From NCBI GenBank assembly GCA_035325645.1, contig DAOKZK010000014.1, forward strand, positions 1 through 52,591: a DNA stretch of 52,591 nt, in the 5' to 3' direction. The stretch comes from Macondimonas sp035325645 (GTDB lineage: Bacteria; Pseudomonadota; Gammaproteobacteria; UBA5335). Below the pieces are notes generated by a model, which had not been told where the DNA came from, searched no databases, and saw only the letters and a program-made list of their open reading frames with translations. Numbering within the stretch: position 1 is the stretch's first letter; each line of letters begins with the position of its first letter. The translations under genes were made by a program, and so were the position numbers. Below, in pieces: positions 8,723 to 18,072 of the stretch.

Positions 8723-9223
8723 TCAGGGGACCTTGCCCTGCAGTTCCTGGATCACCTTGGCGGTGATGTCCATCCTCGGCGAGGCATACAGCACACCTTC
8801 GGAAAGGATCAGGTCGTACTTTTCGCGCTCGGCCAGTTGCCGGATGACGCGGGTCACGCTGCGATCGATTTCCCGCAAGCCTTCCATGCGGCGCGCCTGC
8901 AACTCTTCCTCGAACTGGCGACGCTTGCGGATGAGTTCGCGTTGAGCAAGCAACAACTCACGCTCGGCCTGCTCACGGCGCTCGGGGGCCAGCGTCGCTG
9001 CTTCCCGATCGAAGCTCTCCTGCTTTTGCGTAAATGCGGTCTCCTCCCGGGCCAGCGTCCGCTTGCGCTGTTCCAGATCCGCCTCGAGGCTTTCACGCAG
9101 ATTCCGGGCCTGCGGCGCCTCGCGCAGCAGTTGCGCCAGATCGATCACACCGACCTTCATCTCCGCATGGGCCAGACTCCCGAAGCCGATCAGGGCCGCC
9201 GTCACCATCGCTCGCATGTACAT
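8723..9223 (-). CDS. skp: periplasmic chaperone Skp/OmpH
   Basis: Skp is a trimeric periplasmic holdase for unfolded outer-membrane proteins on the way to BamA. The product is 166 residues. A signal peptide (MYMRAMVTAALIGFGSLAHA) precedes the mature start EMKVGVIDLAQLL. A long charged coiled coil with many Glu, Arg and Gln (about residues 45-120) gives the tentacles. The C-terminal beta part has YDLILSEGVLYASPRMDIT. ATG at 9223 is preceded by an AGGTTAGGG-type ribosome site and lies 16 bases from the bamA stop. An ATG at 9217 would also leave a workable signal peptide. Confidence 0.94.
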   Translation of the reverse strand: MYMRAMVTAALIGFGSLAHAEMKVGVIDLAQLLREAPQARNLRESLEADLEQRKRTLAREETAFTQKQESFDREAATLAPERREQAERELLLAQRELIRKRRQFEEELQARRMEGLREIDRSVTRVIRQLAEREKYDLILSEGVLYASPRMDITAKVIQELQGKVP

Positions 9224-9239
9224 CCCTAACCTGTCCTGC

Positions 9240-11531
9240 TCAGAAAGTCGCACCGAAGGTGAAACTGAAGACTTCCGTATCGTCACCGGGCTCATCGTTC
9301 AGCGGATAGGCCACCGCGAATTCGAGCAAACCCAGGATCGGTGTCAGCCACTGGAACCCAACCCCGGTGGACGCCCTCACCTCTCCGGCATCGAAGTCTT
9401 CATAGGTGTCGAAGACGTTGCCAGCATCGAGAAAGACGCTCAAACGCGTATTGCGGCTCTCGCCGAGCAGGGTCGGGAAAAACATTTCCAGTTGGGTGAT
9501 GGTGCGGAAATTGCCGCCCAAGGGATTGTTGTATTCGTCGCGCGTACCCAAGGAGCTGCCCCGGTAGCCGCGCACCGAGTTGATGCCACCGGCAAAGAAC
9601 TTCTCATAGGGCGGCAGATCTGTGGTGTCGCCGTAGCTGTCCGCATAGCCGATACCGATCCGCGCCGAGCCGGTCAGATACCGGTTGAAGGGGAAATAAT
9701 GCTCGTAGTCGTAGGTCAGCTTGTAATATTCCAGATCGACCGCCGGCACCGCGATGTCGGCAAACAAGCGGTGGATATAGCCCTTGTCGGCGAAAACGGT
9801 CCGGTTGCGCGTGTCGCGGATCCAGCCGGTGTCGAGGGTGAGCGCATTGAATGAATCGCCGTTCTGATCCACGAAATCGATGATCTTCTGCGGCGTGCGG
9901 CCTTCCAGCACCGTCAGTTGCGTCGACCGGAAGCTGCCACCGAGCCGGATGCTGTCGTATTCGGTGACAGGAATACCGTAGCGCAGCGAGCCACCCCAGG
10001 TATCCGTATCGAAGCGCGAGCTCACGCGGGTCAGCGAGTCGGTCGAGCGCTGGAACAGAGATATGGTGCGACTCACGCCATCCAGTGTGTAGAACGGCTG
10101 TGTCAAGGAGGCGCTGTAATTGCGGCTGAACTCACTGGTGACGAAGTCCAGGCTGACGCGGTTACCGGTTCCGAACCAGTTGCTGTGCGACACGTTCGCG
10201 TTGACCAGCACGCCCTGACCGCTGGAATAGCCCACGCCAACCTGGAAGGCGCCGGCACTGCGTTCGGTGACCTCGAAATCGACGTCGACGCGATCGCTCT
10301 CACCCGGCACCGGATTGACCTTGACGTCGGCCTGCTCGATGAACGGCAGGCGTGCCAGCCGCACCCGTGAACGGGTGATTTCGCTGGCCGCAAAGGAAGC
10401 GCCCTCGTACTGGCGCATCTCGCGCCGCAGCGCTTGGTCCTGGGTCGTGACGTTGCCACGGAAATTGACATTGCGGACATAATACCGATTGCCGGGCTTC
10501 ACCAGCAGGTTGATCTTCACCTGCCGGTTGGCCTCGTCGATGTCGGTCATCGGCTCGACCTGCGCAAACGCGTAGCCTTCATCGCCCAGCCGCTCGGAAA
10601 TCTTCTTGGCCGACTCTGTCGCCGCCTGACGGGAGAAGGTATCGCCCGGGCGGATCGTCACCAGGGGGCGCAATTGGGACTCCGGCAGCACGAGTTCGCC
10701 CAGCAATGCGACGTCGCTGACCTGATATTTCGGGCCCTCGTAGACATTGACGGTGAGGTAGATGCTTTCCTTGTCCGGCGACAGGGAAACCTGGGTGGAT
10801 TCGACCCGGAAATTGAGATAGCCACGATCCTGATAAAACGAGGTCAGAGTCTCGAGATCGCCCGAGAACGTCTGCTGCGAATAGCGGTCCCGACTGCCGA
10901 ACAGCCGCCACCAGCTCTTGCTCCGGGCGCGCAGCGGCTTGAGCAGTTCCTCATCGCTGAATGCTTCGTTGCCCACGATATTGATGCGCCGGATGCTGGC
11001 GACCTTGCCCTCGTCGATGGTAATGGCCACGGCGACGCGGTTGTCGGATTCCTCCTTCACCTGGGTATCGATCTTCACGGCATATCGACCGTTGGAAAAA
11101 TACTGGCGGCGCAATTCCTGTTCGACCTGTTCGAGCACCGACCGATCGAAGGCGCGTCCTTCGGCCAGTCCCACGTCGCGCAGCCCTTGCAGGAGCTTGT
11201 CGGAGGGAATTTCCTTGTTCCCGGTGACCGTGAAGCGGGCGATGCTGGGGCGCTCCACCACGCGGATCACCAAGGTGTCGCCGGTGCGGGAAAAGCCGAC
11301 GTCACTGAAGTAACCCGTCTTGAACAACTCGCGCGTCATCTGGCGCACGCGTTCCTCATCCACCCGCTCGCCGACGTTCAGGTTGATGGCCCGATAAACC
11401 CGTGAAACATCGTGGCGCGCCAGCCCCTGAACCTCGATGCTCTGGACGACGAAGGGGTCGAATGCCCACGCCGATCCCAGACACAGCCACAACACAGCCC
11501 CAGTCAGGCGCGACCACATTATTTTGTTCAT
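9240..11531 (-). CDS. bamA: outer-membrane protein assembly factor BamA
   Basis: BamA is the beta-barrel core of the machine that inserts outer-membrane proteins. The product is 763 residues. A signal peptide (about residues 1-22, ending GSAWA) is followed by five POTRA domains to roughly residue 345 (VQSIEVQGLARHDVSRVYRA starts the first). The barrel has the conserved lid-loop motif FFAGGINSVRGYRG, and the chain ends with Phe, as outer-membrane barrels usually do. ATG at 11531 gives the normal signal peptide; the frame is open upstream to 11618 but lacks support. A 46-base gap separates it from rseP and could hold a secondary promoter, though none stands out. Confidence 0.98.
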   Translation of the reverse strand: MNKIMWSRLTGAVLWLCLGSAWAFDPFVVQSIEVQGLARHDVSRVYRAINLNVGERVDEERVRQMTRELFKTGYFSDVGFSRTGDTLVIRVVERPSIARFTVTGNKEIPSDKLLQGLRDVGLAEGRAFDRSVLEQVEQELRRQYFSNGRYAVKIDTQVKEESDNRVAVAITIDEGKVASIRRINIVGNEAFSDEELLKPLRARSKSWWRLFGSRDRYSQQTFSGDLETLTSFYQDRGYLNFRVESTQVSLSPDKESIYLTVNVYEGPKYQVSDVALLGELVLPESQLRPLVTIRPGDTFSRQAATESAKKISERLGDEGYAFAQVEPMTDIDEANRQVKINLLVKPGNRYYVRNVNFRGNVTTQDQALRREMRQYEGASFAASEITRSRVRLARLPFIEQADVKVNPVPGESDRVDVDFEVTERSAGAFQVGVGYSSGQGVLVNANVSHSNWFGTGNRVSLDFVTSEFSRNYSASLTQPFYTLDGVSRTISLFQRSTDSLTRVSSRFDTDTWGGSLRYGIPVTEYDSIRLGGSFRSTQLTVLEGRTPQKIIDFVDQNGDSFNALTLDTGWIRDTRNRTVFADKGYIHRLFADIAVPAVDLEYYKLTYDYEHYFPFNRYLTGSARIGIGYADSYGDTTDLPPYEKFFAGGINSVRGYRGSSLGTRDEYNNPLGGNFRTITQLEMFFPTLLGESRNTRLSVFLDAGNVFDTYEDFDAGEVRASTGVGFQWLTPILGLLEFAVAYPLNDEPGDDTEVFSFTFGATF

Positions 11532-11577
11532 AAAGACCTTGATGATGATGGAATCCCGGTCTGCGCAATCCCGCAGA

Positions 11578-12942
11578 TCATGGCGCCAGGAGTCGAACCA
11601 AATCGTTGTAGAATGCAAGCCCCATCATGAGCACCAGCGCGACGATGCCAAGCTGCTGCCCCCATGACTGGATCCGCTCCGAAAGGGGTCGTCCCCGGAC
11701 CCACTCCACCAGATAGAACGCCAGGTGACCACCGTCGAGCACCGGCACGGGCAACAGATTGAGCACGCCCAGACTGATGCTGATGACCGCCAGAAAGCCC
11801 AGATAGGACACCAGTCCGATCTGGGCCGAATACCCCGCATACTGCGCAATATTGATGGGACCGCTCAGGTTCTCCAGCCCCAACTGGCCGGTTGCCATCC
11901 GGCCGATCATGCGCAGGGTCATCAGGCTCATCTGCCAGGTGCGCTGAGCGGCTGCCGGCAAGGCCGCCGCCGGGGCATAACGGTACTCGGCGCGCATCCT
12001 CTCTTGCAACTCCTCCGGGACGCGGGGGCTGAGGCCCACGAACCCGATGGACGCGCCATCCTGCTGCCGGGCACCGATGCGCAACGTGAGGTGAAGCGCC
12101 TCCCCGCCCCGCAGGATTTCGAGCCCGACGGTTTGATCGGGACGCGCGCGCACCTTCCGTACCCAGTCTTCCCAGTCGGCGACGGCTACGCCTTCCATCG
12201 CCACGATGCGGTCATTCGGTTGCAGCCCCGACCGAGCCGCCGGACCGTCAGCCTGCAGCGTGCCCACCTCGGCCGGCAGTGGAGGTTGATAAGGTGAAAG
12301 ACCCAGAAATTCGTTCAGGCGGGCCGGATCGTCGAGGGATCCGGTCCAATCCGCGGCGAGGGTCACCACGCGTTGCGAGCCGTCGTCGCCCCGGATCTGC
12401 AGTTCCAGTGGACGCTCGTCGAGAGCCGCGTCCACAAGGTTGATGCCCAGCTGCTCCCATGTGGGCGTCGGCGCGCCGTTGACGCTCAGGATTTCGTCAC
12501 CGGCTCGCAGACCGGCCAAAGCGGCCGCCGTGCCGGGCGCCGGGTCGTCAATCAGCGTGCGCATTCCGGGCACGCCCAGACACAGCACCATCCAATACAG
12601 GGCGATGGCCAGCAAGAGGTTGGCGGCGGGCCCTGCGGCGACGATGGCGGCGCGCACCCCGACCGGCTGGCGGTTGAACGCCCGCCCCAACTCCTCTGCG
12701 CGGACCGGCCCTTCCCTTTCGTCCAGCATCTTGACGTAGCCGCCCAGGGGAATCAGGGCGAGCCGATACTCGGTGCCGTCCGAGCCGGTCCGCTGCCATA
12801 CCGAGCGCCCGAATCCGACGCTGAAGCGCAGGACCTTGACGCCCATTCGGCGTGCGACCCAGAAATGCCCCGCCTCATGGATGGCAATCAGAATGGCCAG
12901 TGCGACCAGAAAAGCCAGCATGGACGACAGCACCTGACTCAT
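11578..12942 (-). CDS. rseP: RIP metalloprotease RseP (site-2 protease)
   Basis: RseP is the inner-membrane zinc protease that cuts anti-sigma factor RseA in the envelope stress cascade and clears signal-peptide remnants. The product is 454 residues (E. coli 450). The zinc motif HEAGH lies in the first membrane segment (ILIAIHEAGHFWVARRMG). Two PDZ domains follow (GLRAGDEILSVNG and GLQPNDRIVAMEG). The third zinc ligand motif is NLLPVPVLDGGHL near the C-terminus, with a final membrane segment after it. ATG at 12942 overlaps the dxr stop as ATGA. Being beside bamA couples stress sensing with outer-membrane assembly. Confidence 0.97.
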   Translation of the reverse strand: MSQVLSSMLAFLVALAILIAIHEAGHFWVARRMGVKVLRFSVGFGRSVWQRTGSDGTEYRLALIPLGGYVKMLDEREGPVRAEELGRAFNRQPVGVRAAIVAAGPAANLLLAIALYWMVLCLGVPGMRTLIDDPAPGTAAALAGLRAGDEILSVNGAPTPTWEQLGINLVDAALDERPLELQIRGDDGSQRVVTLAADWTGSLDDPARLNEFLGLSPYQPPLPAEVGTLQADGPAARSGLQPNDRIVAMEGVAVADWEDWVRKVRARPDQTVGLEILRGGEALHLTLRIGARQQDGASIGFVGLSPRVPEELQERMRAEYRYAPAAALPAAAQRTWQMSLMTLRMIGRMATGQLGLENLSGPINIAQYAGYSAQIGLVSYLGFLAVISISLGVLNLLPVPVLDGGHLAFYLVEWVRGRPLSERIQSWGQQLGIVALVLMMGLAFYNDLVRLLAP

Positions 12943-14123
12943 GCCCCCCCCTCCATCCACGCCGCACAGCTTGCGCGTGTCCTGCGGTCCAATTCTATCA
13001 CCGCCTCCCAGCATCCCGCGGGCTCGCCACCGAGCTCCGCCAGGGCGCGCGCAATCACCTCCGGAAGGCGGACGAACGGCAGGCGCCGGTCGAGAAATGC
13101 CGCCACGGCCATCTCGTTGGCGGCATTGAGCACGACGGACGCGCCGCCTCCGGCCCGCAAGGCCTCATAGGCCAGACCCAACGATGGAAATCTTGCGTGG
13201 TCGGGCGCTTCGAAGCCGAGTTTACCGATCTGCACGAGATCGAGTGGCGGGACGTCGACGGCGAGGCGCTCTGGCCAGCCAAGCGCGTGACCGATGGGCG
13301 TGCGCATGTCGGGATGCCCCAACTGGGCGAGCACGGACCCATCCACGTATTCCACCAGCGAATGGATCACGCTCTGCGGATGGACCACCACCTCGATCCG
13401 CTCGGGCGGCAGGCCGAACAGCCAGTGCGCCTCGATCAGTTCCAGGCCCTTGTTCATCAGGGTTGCCGAATCGACCGAGATCTTGCGACCCATGACCCAG
13501 TTGGGATGAGCGCAGGCTGCCTCCGGCGTCACGCTTGCCATGTCGGCGGTCGCCATATGCCGAAACGGCCCGCCCGATGCCGTCAGCATGAGGCGACGGA
13601 CACCGGCCCCCGCGAGGCCGGGCGCGAAATCCCGCGGGAGGCACTGGAAGATTGCGTTGTGCTCGCTATCGATGGGAATGAGCCGCGCACCGTGGCGCTG
13701 CACCTCGTCCATGAACAGGGCGCCGCCCATGACGAGCGATTCCTTGTTGGCGAGCAGCACGGTCTTGCCGGCGCGTACGGCGCTCAAGGTCGGCATCAGG
13801 CCGGCGGCGCCGACGATCGCCGCCATGGTCACATCCGCCTCGGGCAAGGCCGCGGCGCGGATCAGCCCGTCCTCGCCATGCCAGACCTGTGTCGATACCC
13901 CGGCGGCATCCAGGGCATCCTGCAGACGTCGGGCCGCCCCAGCGTCGCCCACCACGGCCACGTCCGGGCGAAAGCGCAGACACTGGGACAACAGCCGATC
14001 CAACTGACGGTGCGCCGTCAGCGCCACGACCCGAAACCGGTCCGGGTGCTGCGCCACGACGTCCAGCGTGCTGCAGCCGATGCTGCCGGTAGCGCCCAGG
14101 ATGCACAGCCCCCTCACAGCCAT
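12939..14123 (-). CDS. dxr: 1-deoxy-D-xylulose 5-phosphate reductoisomerase
   Basis: Dxr converts DXP to MEP with NADPH in the non-mevalonate isoprenoid pathway. The product is 394 residues (E. coli 398). The N-terminal NADPH-binding motif is LCILGATGSIGCSTLDVV. The metal-binding and active-site stretch includes LIPIDSEHNAIFQCL, LTASGGPFR and NPNWVMGRKISVDSATLMNK-like sequence (here HPNWVMGRKISVDSATLMNK). ATG at 14123 overlaps cdsA by ten bases; a GTG two codons later (14117) would instead give a four-base GTGA overlap and is a real alternative. The product feeds uppS and ispB, both in this window. Confidence 0.97.
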   Translation of the reverse strand: MAVRGLCILGATGSIGCSTLDVVAQHPDRFRVVALTAHRQLDRLLSQCLRFRPDVAVVGDAGAARRLQDALDAAGVSTQVWHGEDGLIRAAALPEADVTMAAIVGAAGLMPTLSAVRAGKTVLLANKESLVMGGALFMDEVQRHGARLIPIDSEHNAIFQCLPRDFAPGLAGAGVRRLMLTASGGPFRHMATADMASVTPEAACAHPNWVMGRKISVDSATLMNKGLELIEAHWLFGLPPERIEVVVHPQSVIHSLVEYVDGSVLAQLGHPDMRTPIGHALGWPERLAVDVPPLDLVQIGKLGFEAPDHARFPSLGLAYEALRAGGGASVVLNAANEMAVAAFLDRRLPFVRLPEVIARALAELGGEPAGCWEAVIELDRRTRASCAAWMEGGA

Positions 14124-14932
14124 CCCTGCGCCCGCCCCAGCCCCCAGGTGAAAATCGGCGCGGCCGCGGTGAGGCTGTCGATGCGGTCGAGAATTCCGCC
14201 GTGTCCGGGCAACAAGTGACCCGTGTCCTTGACGCCCATCTGGCGCTTGAACATGCTCACGGTCAAGTCACCCACGACAGACCCAGCCACGGTGACCAGA
14301 CAGATGCAGGCATAGCCCATCCCCGTACTGACGTCCAGTCGCAGCAGCAAGGGCATCGCCAGCCCGGCAGCCAGGCCGGCAGCCAGGCCGCCCCATACGC
14401 CGGCCCACGTCTTGCCGGGGCTCACCTGGGGCGCCAGTTTGCGCTTCCCGTAGCGTCGCCCGACGTAATAGGCACCGGCATCGGCCAACCAGATCATGAC
14501 CAGCAGAACCAGCACCCAGCGTGCGCCCTGCGGCGCACCATGCAGCGTCACCAGCGCGATCCACGCGGGCACCAGCAGCATCAGCCCCACCATCAGCTTA
14601 CGGCCGCGCAGCAAGCGGCCCTGCGGCAGTCCGCGCGGGAAAACCCCGATCCAGACGGCAGCGAGCGTCCACCAGAACAAGGCAGCGCTCAACAGCGCGA
14701 ACACCGCTCTGTCGTCCGCCCACCCATACAGGACGACCAGCAGAGGCAACAGCACGATGCCGGCGGCCCGCCCGCCGTCCCGCCGCCAACCCATGAGCGC
14801 GGACCATTCCTGCCCCGCCCCCCACACGATCGCCGCGAACACGACAGCGACCCACGCGGTCGGCAGCAGCAGCACTGCCGCGACGAGTGGCGGCACGATC
14901 CACAGCGCGGTGCGCACGCGCTCGTTCAGCAT
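14114..14932 (-). CDS. cdsA: phosphatidate cytidylyltransferase
   Basis: CdsA makes CDP-diacylglycerol from phosphatidic acid and CTP, the precursor of all membrane phospholipids. The product is 272 residues and very hydrophobic, with about eight membrane segments. The CDP-tag family signature is near the C-terminus: GDLTVSMFKRQMGVKDTG followed by LPGHGGILDRIDSL. Upstream is WLADAGAYYVGRRYGKRKLA with its conserved DAGAY. ATG at 14932 overlaps the uppS stop. An Ala-Gly-Leu repeat lies before the C-terminal signature (see repeat at 14366). Confidence 0.96.
   Translation of the reverse strand: MLNERVRTALWIVPPLVAAVLLLPTAWVAVVFAAIVWGAGQEWSALMGWRRDGGRAAGIVLLPLLVVLYGWADDRAVFALLSAALFWWTLAAVWIGVFPRGLPQGRLLRGRKLMVGLMLLVPAWIALVTLHGAPQGARWVLVLLVMIWLADAGAYYVGRRYGKRKLAPQVSPGKTWAGVWGGLAAGLAAGLAMPLLLRLDVSTGMGYACICLVTVAGSVVGDLTVSMFKRQMGVKDTGHLLPGHGGILDRIDSLTAAAPIFTWGLGRAQGWL
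14366..14389. repeat. two tandem 12-bp units inside cdsA
   Basis: GGCAGCCAGGCC occurs twice head to tail at 14366-14377 and 14378-14389. On the coding strand it gives an in-frame Gly-Leu-Ala-Ala type repeat in a membrane segment. A unit of 12 bases keeps the frame whichever number of copies is present. Confidence 0.7.
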
Positions 14933-15681
14933 GATCCGTCCTTTTCATCGCTCGGCACCGGGGTCTCCGTGCGGCCGAAGCGACGCTCGCGCCGACCGTA
15001 CCACGCCAGGGCGCGCTGCAGATCGGCAATGCTGAAATCAGGCCAGAGCCGATCACAGAAATAGAGTTCGGTATAGGCAAGGTGCCAGAGAAGGAAGTTG
15101 CTGACGCGGTACTCTCCGCCGGTGCGGATCAGCAGATCGGGATCGGGCAGTTCCGCCAGATCGAGTTGCGCCCCTAGGGACGCCTCATCGATCTGATCCG
15201 GCGCCATCTCGCCTGCGGCGATGCGCCGAGCCAGCACGCGAACCGCGCGCACGAGGTCCTGACGGCCCCCGTAAGCCAACGCGATGACCAGCACCATGCC
15301 GGGATTGCCGGCAGTACGCTGTTCGGTGTGCTGGATGACGGCCCGCAAGGACGGCGGCAAAGCGGCCCGGTCGCCGATGAATCGGACCCGCACGCCCTCG
15401 GCATGCAGCGTCTCGAGTTCGGTTTCCATGGAACGGACGAACAGTTCCAGCAGGAACTCGACCTCGGCGGTTGGGCGAAACCAGTTTTCGCTGCTGAAGG
15501 CATAAAGCGTCAGGATGCGGACGCCCGCGTCGCGACTGGCGCGTACAATGGACCGTGCGGCGCGGACACCGGCCTCGTGACCGGCCGCGCGCGGCTGCCC
15601 CCGCCGGGTCGCCCATCGCCCGTTGCCGTCCATGATGATGGCCACGTGCTGGGGCAGGGAAGAGAGTGCGGCATGCGTCAT
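14926..15681 (-). CDS. uppS: undecaprenyl diphosphate synthase (cis-prenyl transferase)
   Basis: UppS extends farnesyl diphosphate with eight isopentenyl units to give the C55 lipid carrier for peptidoglycan and O-antigen. The product is 251 residues from the chosen start. The hallmark HVAIIMDGNGRWATRRG carries the catalytic Asp; later motifs are TLYAFSSENWFRP, ALAYGGRQDLVRAV, DLLIRTGGEYRVSNFLLW and YTELYFCDRLWPDF. ATG at 15681 has AGGAAG ten bases upstream. A second in-frame ATG at 15714 (GGAG upstream) would add eleven residues and cannot be excluded. It overlaps cdsA at its 3' end. Confidence 0.95.
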   Translation of the reverse strand: MTHAALSSLPQHVAIIMDGNGRWATRRGQPRAAGHEAGVRAARSIVRASRDAGVRILTLYAFSSENWFRPTAEVEFLLELFVRSMETELETLHAEGVRVRFIGDRAALPPSLRAVIQHTEQRTAGNPGMVLVIALAYGGRQDLVRAVRVLARRIAAGEMAPDQIDEASLGAQLDLAELPDPDLLIRTGGEYRVSNFLLWHLAYTELYFCDRLWPDFSIADLQRALAWYGRRERRFGRTETPVPSDEKDGSC

Positions 15682-15737
15682 CGGCGGCGGACTTCCTGTC
15701 TTCGGGCGACGCATTCGCGGTGCACTCCGGTCGGGCC

Positions 15738-16295
15738 TCAGATCTGCAGCAGTTCCTGCTCCTTTTCCTCAAGCACCCGATCGATCTGCCCGATGTGCTC
15801 ATCGGTGATCTTCTGGATTTCATCCTGCGCCTTGCGCACCAGATCCTCGCCGATCAGCTTGTCCTTTTCCAATTGCTTGAAGCGGTCGTTCGCATCGCGG
15901 CGGATGGCTCTCACCGCGACCTTGGCACCCTCGCCCTCGTGCCGGACCACCTTCACCAGATCGCGCCGTCGCTCCTCGGTGAGGGGCGGCAGGATGATCC
16001 GGATCGCCATGCCGGCCGTATTGGGCGTGACGCCGAGATCAGACGCCATCAGCGCTTTTTCGATCGGCCCAACCATGTTCTTTTCCCACGGGGTGATGGT
16101 CAGGGTCCGGGCATCGGTCACCGTCACGCTGGCCACTTGGGTCAGGGGAACGTCGCTGCCGTAGTATGCGACCTGGATGTGATCCACCAGGCTGGTATGG
16201 GCGCGGCCGGTGCGGATCTTGGACAGCCCATGACGCAGCACCTCGATGGTCTTTTTCATCCGGTCGATGGCGTCCTTGCGGATAGGATCGATCAT
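15738..16295 (-). CDS. frr: ribosome recycling factor
   Basis: RRF splits the post-termination ribosome with EF-G. The product is 185 residues, the same as in E. coli. The three-helix domain starts with DRMKKTIEVLRHGLSKIRTG, and the family motif near the hinge is NTAGMAIRIILPPLTEERRR. ATG at 16295 is one base past the pyrH stop and has AGGAG seven bases upstream, inside the end of pyrH, so the two are probably coupled. tsf-pyrH-frr is the conserved order. Confidence 0.97.
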   Translation of the reverse strand: MIDPIRKDAIDRMKKTIEVLRHGLSKIRTGRAHTSLVDHIQVAYYGSDVPLTQVASVTVTDARTLTITPWEKNMVGPIEKALMASDLGVTPNTAGMAIRIILPPLTEERRRDLVKVVRHEGEGAKVAVRAIRRDANDRFKQLEKDKLIGEDLVRKAQDEIQKITDEHIGQIDRVLEEKEQELLQI

Positions 16296-16296
16296 G

Positions 16297-17058
16297 TCAT
16301 GCTCCTGGCGCGGGTCGGTTGCGTGCACTCGGCTGCGTTTCCACCGTGGTGCCGATGCTTTGGTCGCCGGTCATGATACGCATCAAGGCCCCGTCATGCT
16401 TGATGTCGAACACCCGCAGCGGCAGATCGTTGTCGCGACACAGGACGATGGCCGTGGTGTCCATCACCATGAGGCGCTGATCGATGACCTCATCATAAGT
16501 CAGGCAGTCATAGCGCCGCGCTGAGGGATCCTTGACCGGATCGGCATCATAGACGCCGTCGACCTTGGTCGCCTTGAGCAACAGTTCCGCACCGATCTCG
16601 ATCGCCCGCAGGCTGGCGGCCGTGTCTGTCGTGAAAAAGGGATTGCCCGTGCCGGCCGCAAACAGCACCACGCGCCCCTTTTCCAGATGACGAATGGCGC
16701 GACGCCGGATATAGTCCTCGCAGACCTCATTGATGCGCAGGGCCGACATGACCCGTGCGAACACCCCGATCCGTTCCAACGCGTCCTGCAGGGCCAGTGC
16801 ATTCATCACCGTGGCGAGCATGCCCATGTGATCGGCAGTGACCCGATCCATGCCGGCATTGGCCAGCCCTGCACCGCGAAAGATGTTGCCCCCGCCGATC
16901 ACCACGCCGATCTGTACGCCCAGATCCCGAACCTCACCGATTTCCCGTGCCAGGCGAGCGATGATCGGCGGGTCGATGCCGTAGTCGGCGTCACCCAGCA
17001 AGGCCTCACCGCTGAGCTTGAGCAAAATACGGCGGAAGGCTGGAGCGGACGGACTCAT
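16297..17058 (-). CDS. pyrH: UMP kinase
   Basis: PyrH phosphorylates UMP to UDP and is the hexameric bacterial enzyme of the amino-acid-kinase fold. The product is 253 residues; E. coli has 241, and the excess is at the two ends. Motifs are RILLKLSGEALLG (phosphate loop), GVVIGGGNIFRGAGL, MGMLATVMNALALQDALE and GTGNPFFTTDTAASLRA. ATG at 17058 is set by a strong GAGGAG ribosome site at 17062-17067. The gap of 92 bases from tsf contains no promoter I can defend. The C-terminal tail (SARNRPAPGA) is unconserved. Confidence 0.97.
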   Translation of the reverse strand: MSPSAPAFRRILLKLSGEALLGDADYGIDPPIIARLAREIGEVRDLGVQIGVVIGGGNIFRGAGLANAGMDRVTADHMGMLATVMNALALQDALERIGVFARVMSALRINEVCEDYIRRRAIRHLEKGRVVLFAAGTGNPFFTTDTAASLRAIEIGAELLLKATKVDGVYDADPVKDPSARRYDCLTYDEVIDQRLMVMDTTAIVLCRDNDLPLRVFDIKHDGALMRIMTGDQSIGTTVETQPSARNRPAPGA

Positions 17059-17150
17059 AGACTCCTCGGGAAGAAAGATCGATCGCAATCGGAAGTTCGC
17101 TCTGGACCGCCCACGTCAAGCCGAACTGAGCGATCCGGCGCCCGCGCAGG

Positions 17151-18032
17151 TCAGCTTCCGCGAACCTGCGCCATGACCTCCTCGGCAAAGTTCTCGGACT
17201 TCTTCTCCACACCCTCGCCCACTTCCAGGCGCACGAAACGCATGACCTCGGCACCGGCCTGCTTCAGGCGCTGACCGACGGTAAGCTCGGCATCCTTGAC
17301 GAAGGGCTGACCGACGAGCGCGACTTCGTTCAGGTACTTGCGGATCCGTCCGTCAACCATCTTCTGGATAATGTCCTCGGGCTTGCCGCTCTCCCGCGCC
17401 TGGGCCTCGAAAATCTCGCGCTCCTTGGCCACAAGTTCTGCCGGCACCTCGTCCGGCGAAATGCAGATCGGCCGGCTGGCCGCGATGTGCATGGCCACAT
17501 CGCGCGCCAAGGCTTCGTCACCACCCTTGAGGTCGACCACCACGCCGATGCGGCTGCCGTGGCTGTACAACCCGAACACGTCGCCCTGGCGGGCGAGGCG
17601 CTCGAAGCGGCGCACGGCGATATTCTCACCGATCTTGGCCACCAGCTCGCGGCGGCGCTCGTCGATCTGCTGCCCGCCCTCGAGCGGCAATGCGAGCAAA
17701 GCATCGACATCGGCGGGCGCGCCAGCCAGCGCCGCAGCGGCGACCTGGGCGGCGAAGGACTGAAACTCGTCCCCACCGCTGACGAAGTCGGTTTCGCAGT
17801 TGACTTCGATCGCGATCGCCGCGGTCCCCGCGGCATCCCGCTGTACGATCACACGGCCTTCGGCCGCTACGCGGCCGGCCTTCTTGTCGGCCTTGGCAAG
17901 CCCCTGCTTGCGCATCAGTTCGATGGCCTGATCGAGATCCCCCGCCGTTTCCGTGAGGGCTTTCTTGCATTCCATCATCCCTGCGCCGGTGCGTTCACGC
18001 AGTTCCTTGACCATGGCAGCTGTCACTGACAT
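17151..18032 (-). CDS. tsf: translation elongation factor Ts
   Basis: EF-Ts exchanges GDP for GTP on EF-Tu. The product is 293 residues (E. coli 283). The N-terminal UBA-like module carries MVKELRERTGAGMMECKKAL. The core has IAIEVNCETDFVS, and later come IVVDLKGGDEAL-like sequence (VVVDLKGGDEALARDVAMHI) and FVKDAELTVGQRLKQAG. ATG at 18032 has GAGGAA seven bases upstream; a TTG at 18038 is unlikely. It follows rpsB by 40 bases in the same transcript. Confidence 0.98.
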   Translation of the reverse strand: MSVTAAMVKELRERTGAGMMECKKALTETAGDLDQAIELMRKQGLAKADKKAGRVAAEGRVIVQRDAAGTAAIAIEVNCETDFVSGGDEFQSFAAQVAAAALAGAPADVDALLALPLEGGQQIDERRRELVAKIGENIAVRRFERLARQGDVFGLYSHGSRIGVVVDLKGGDEALARDVAMHIAASRPICISPDEVPAELVAKEREIFEAQARESGKPEDIIQKMVDGRIRKYLNEVALVGQPFVKDAELTVGQRLKQAGAEVMRFVRLEVGEGVEKKSENFAEEVMAQVRGS

Positions 18033-18072
18033 CAGCAATTTCCTCGAAATGGAGTTTCAGGTGGAGCGCGAC

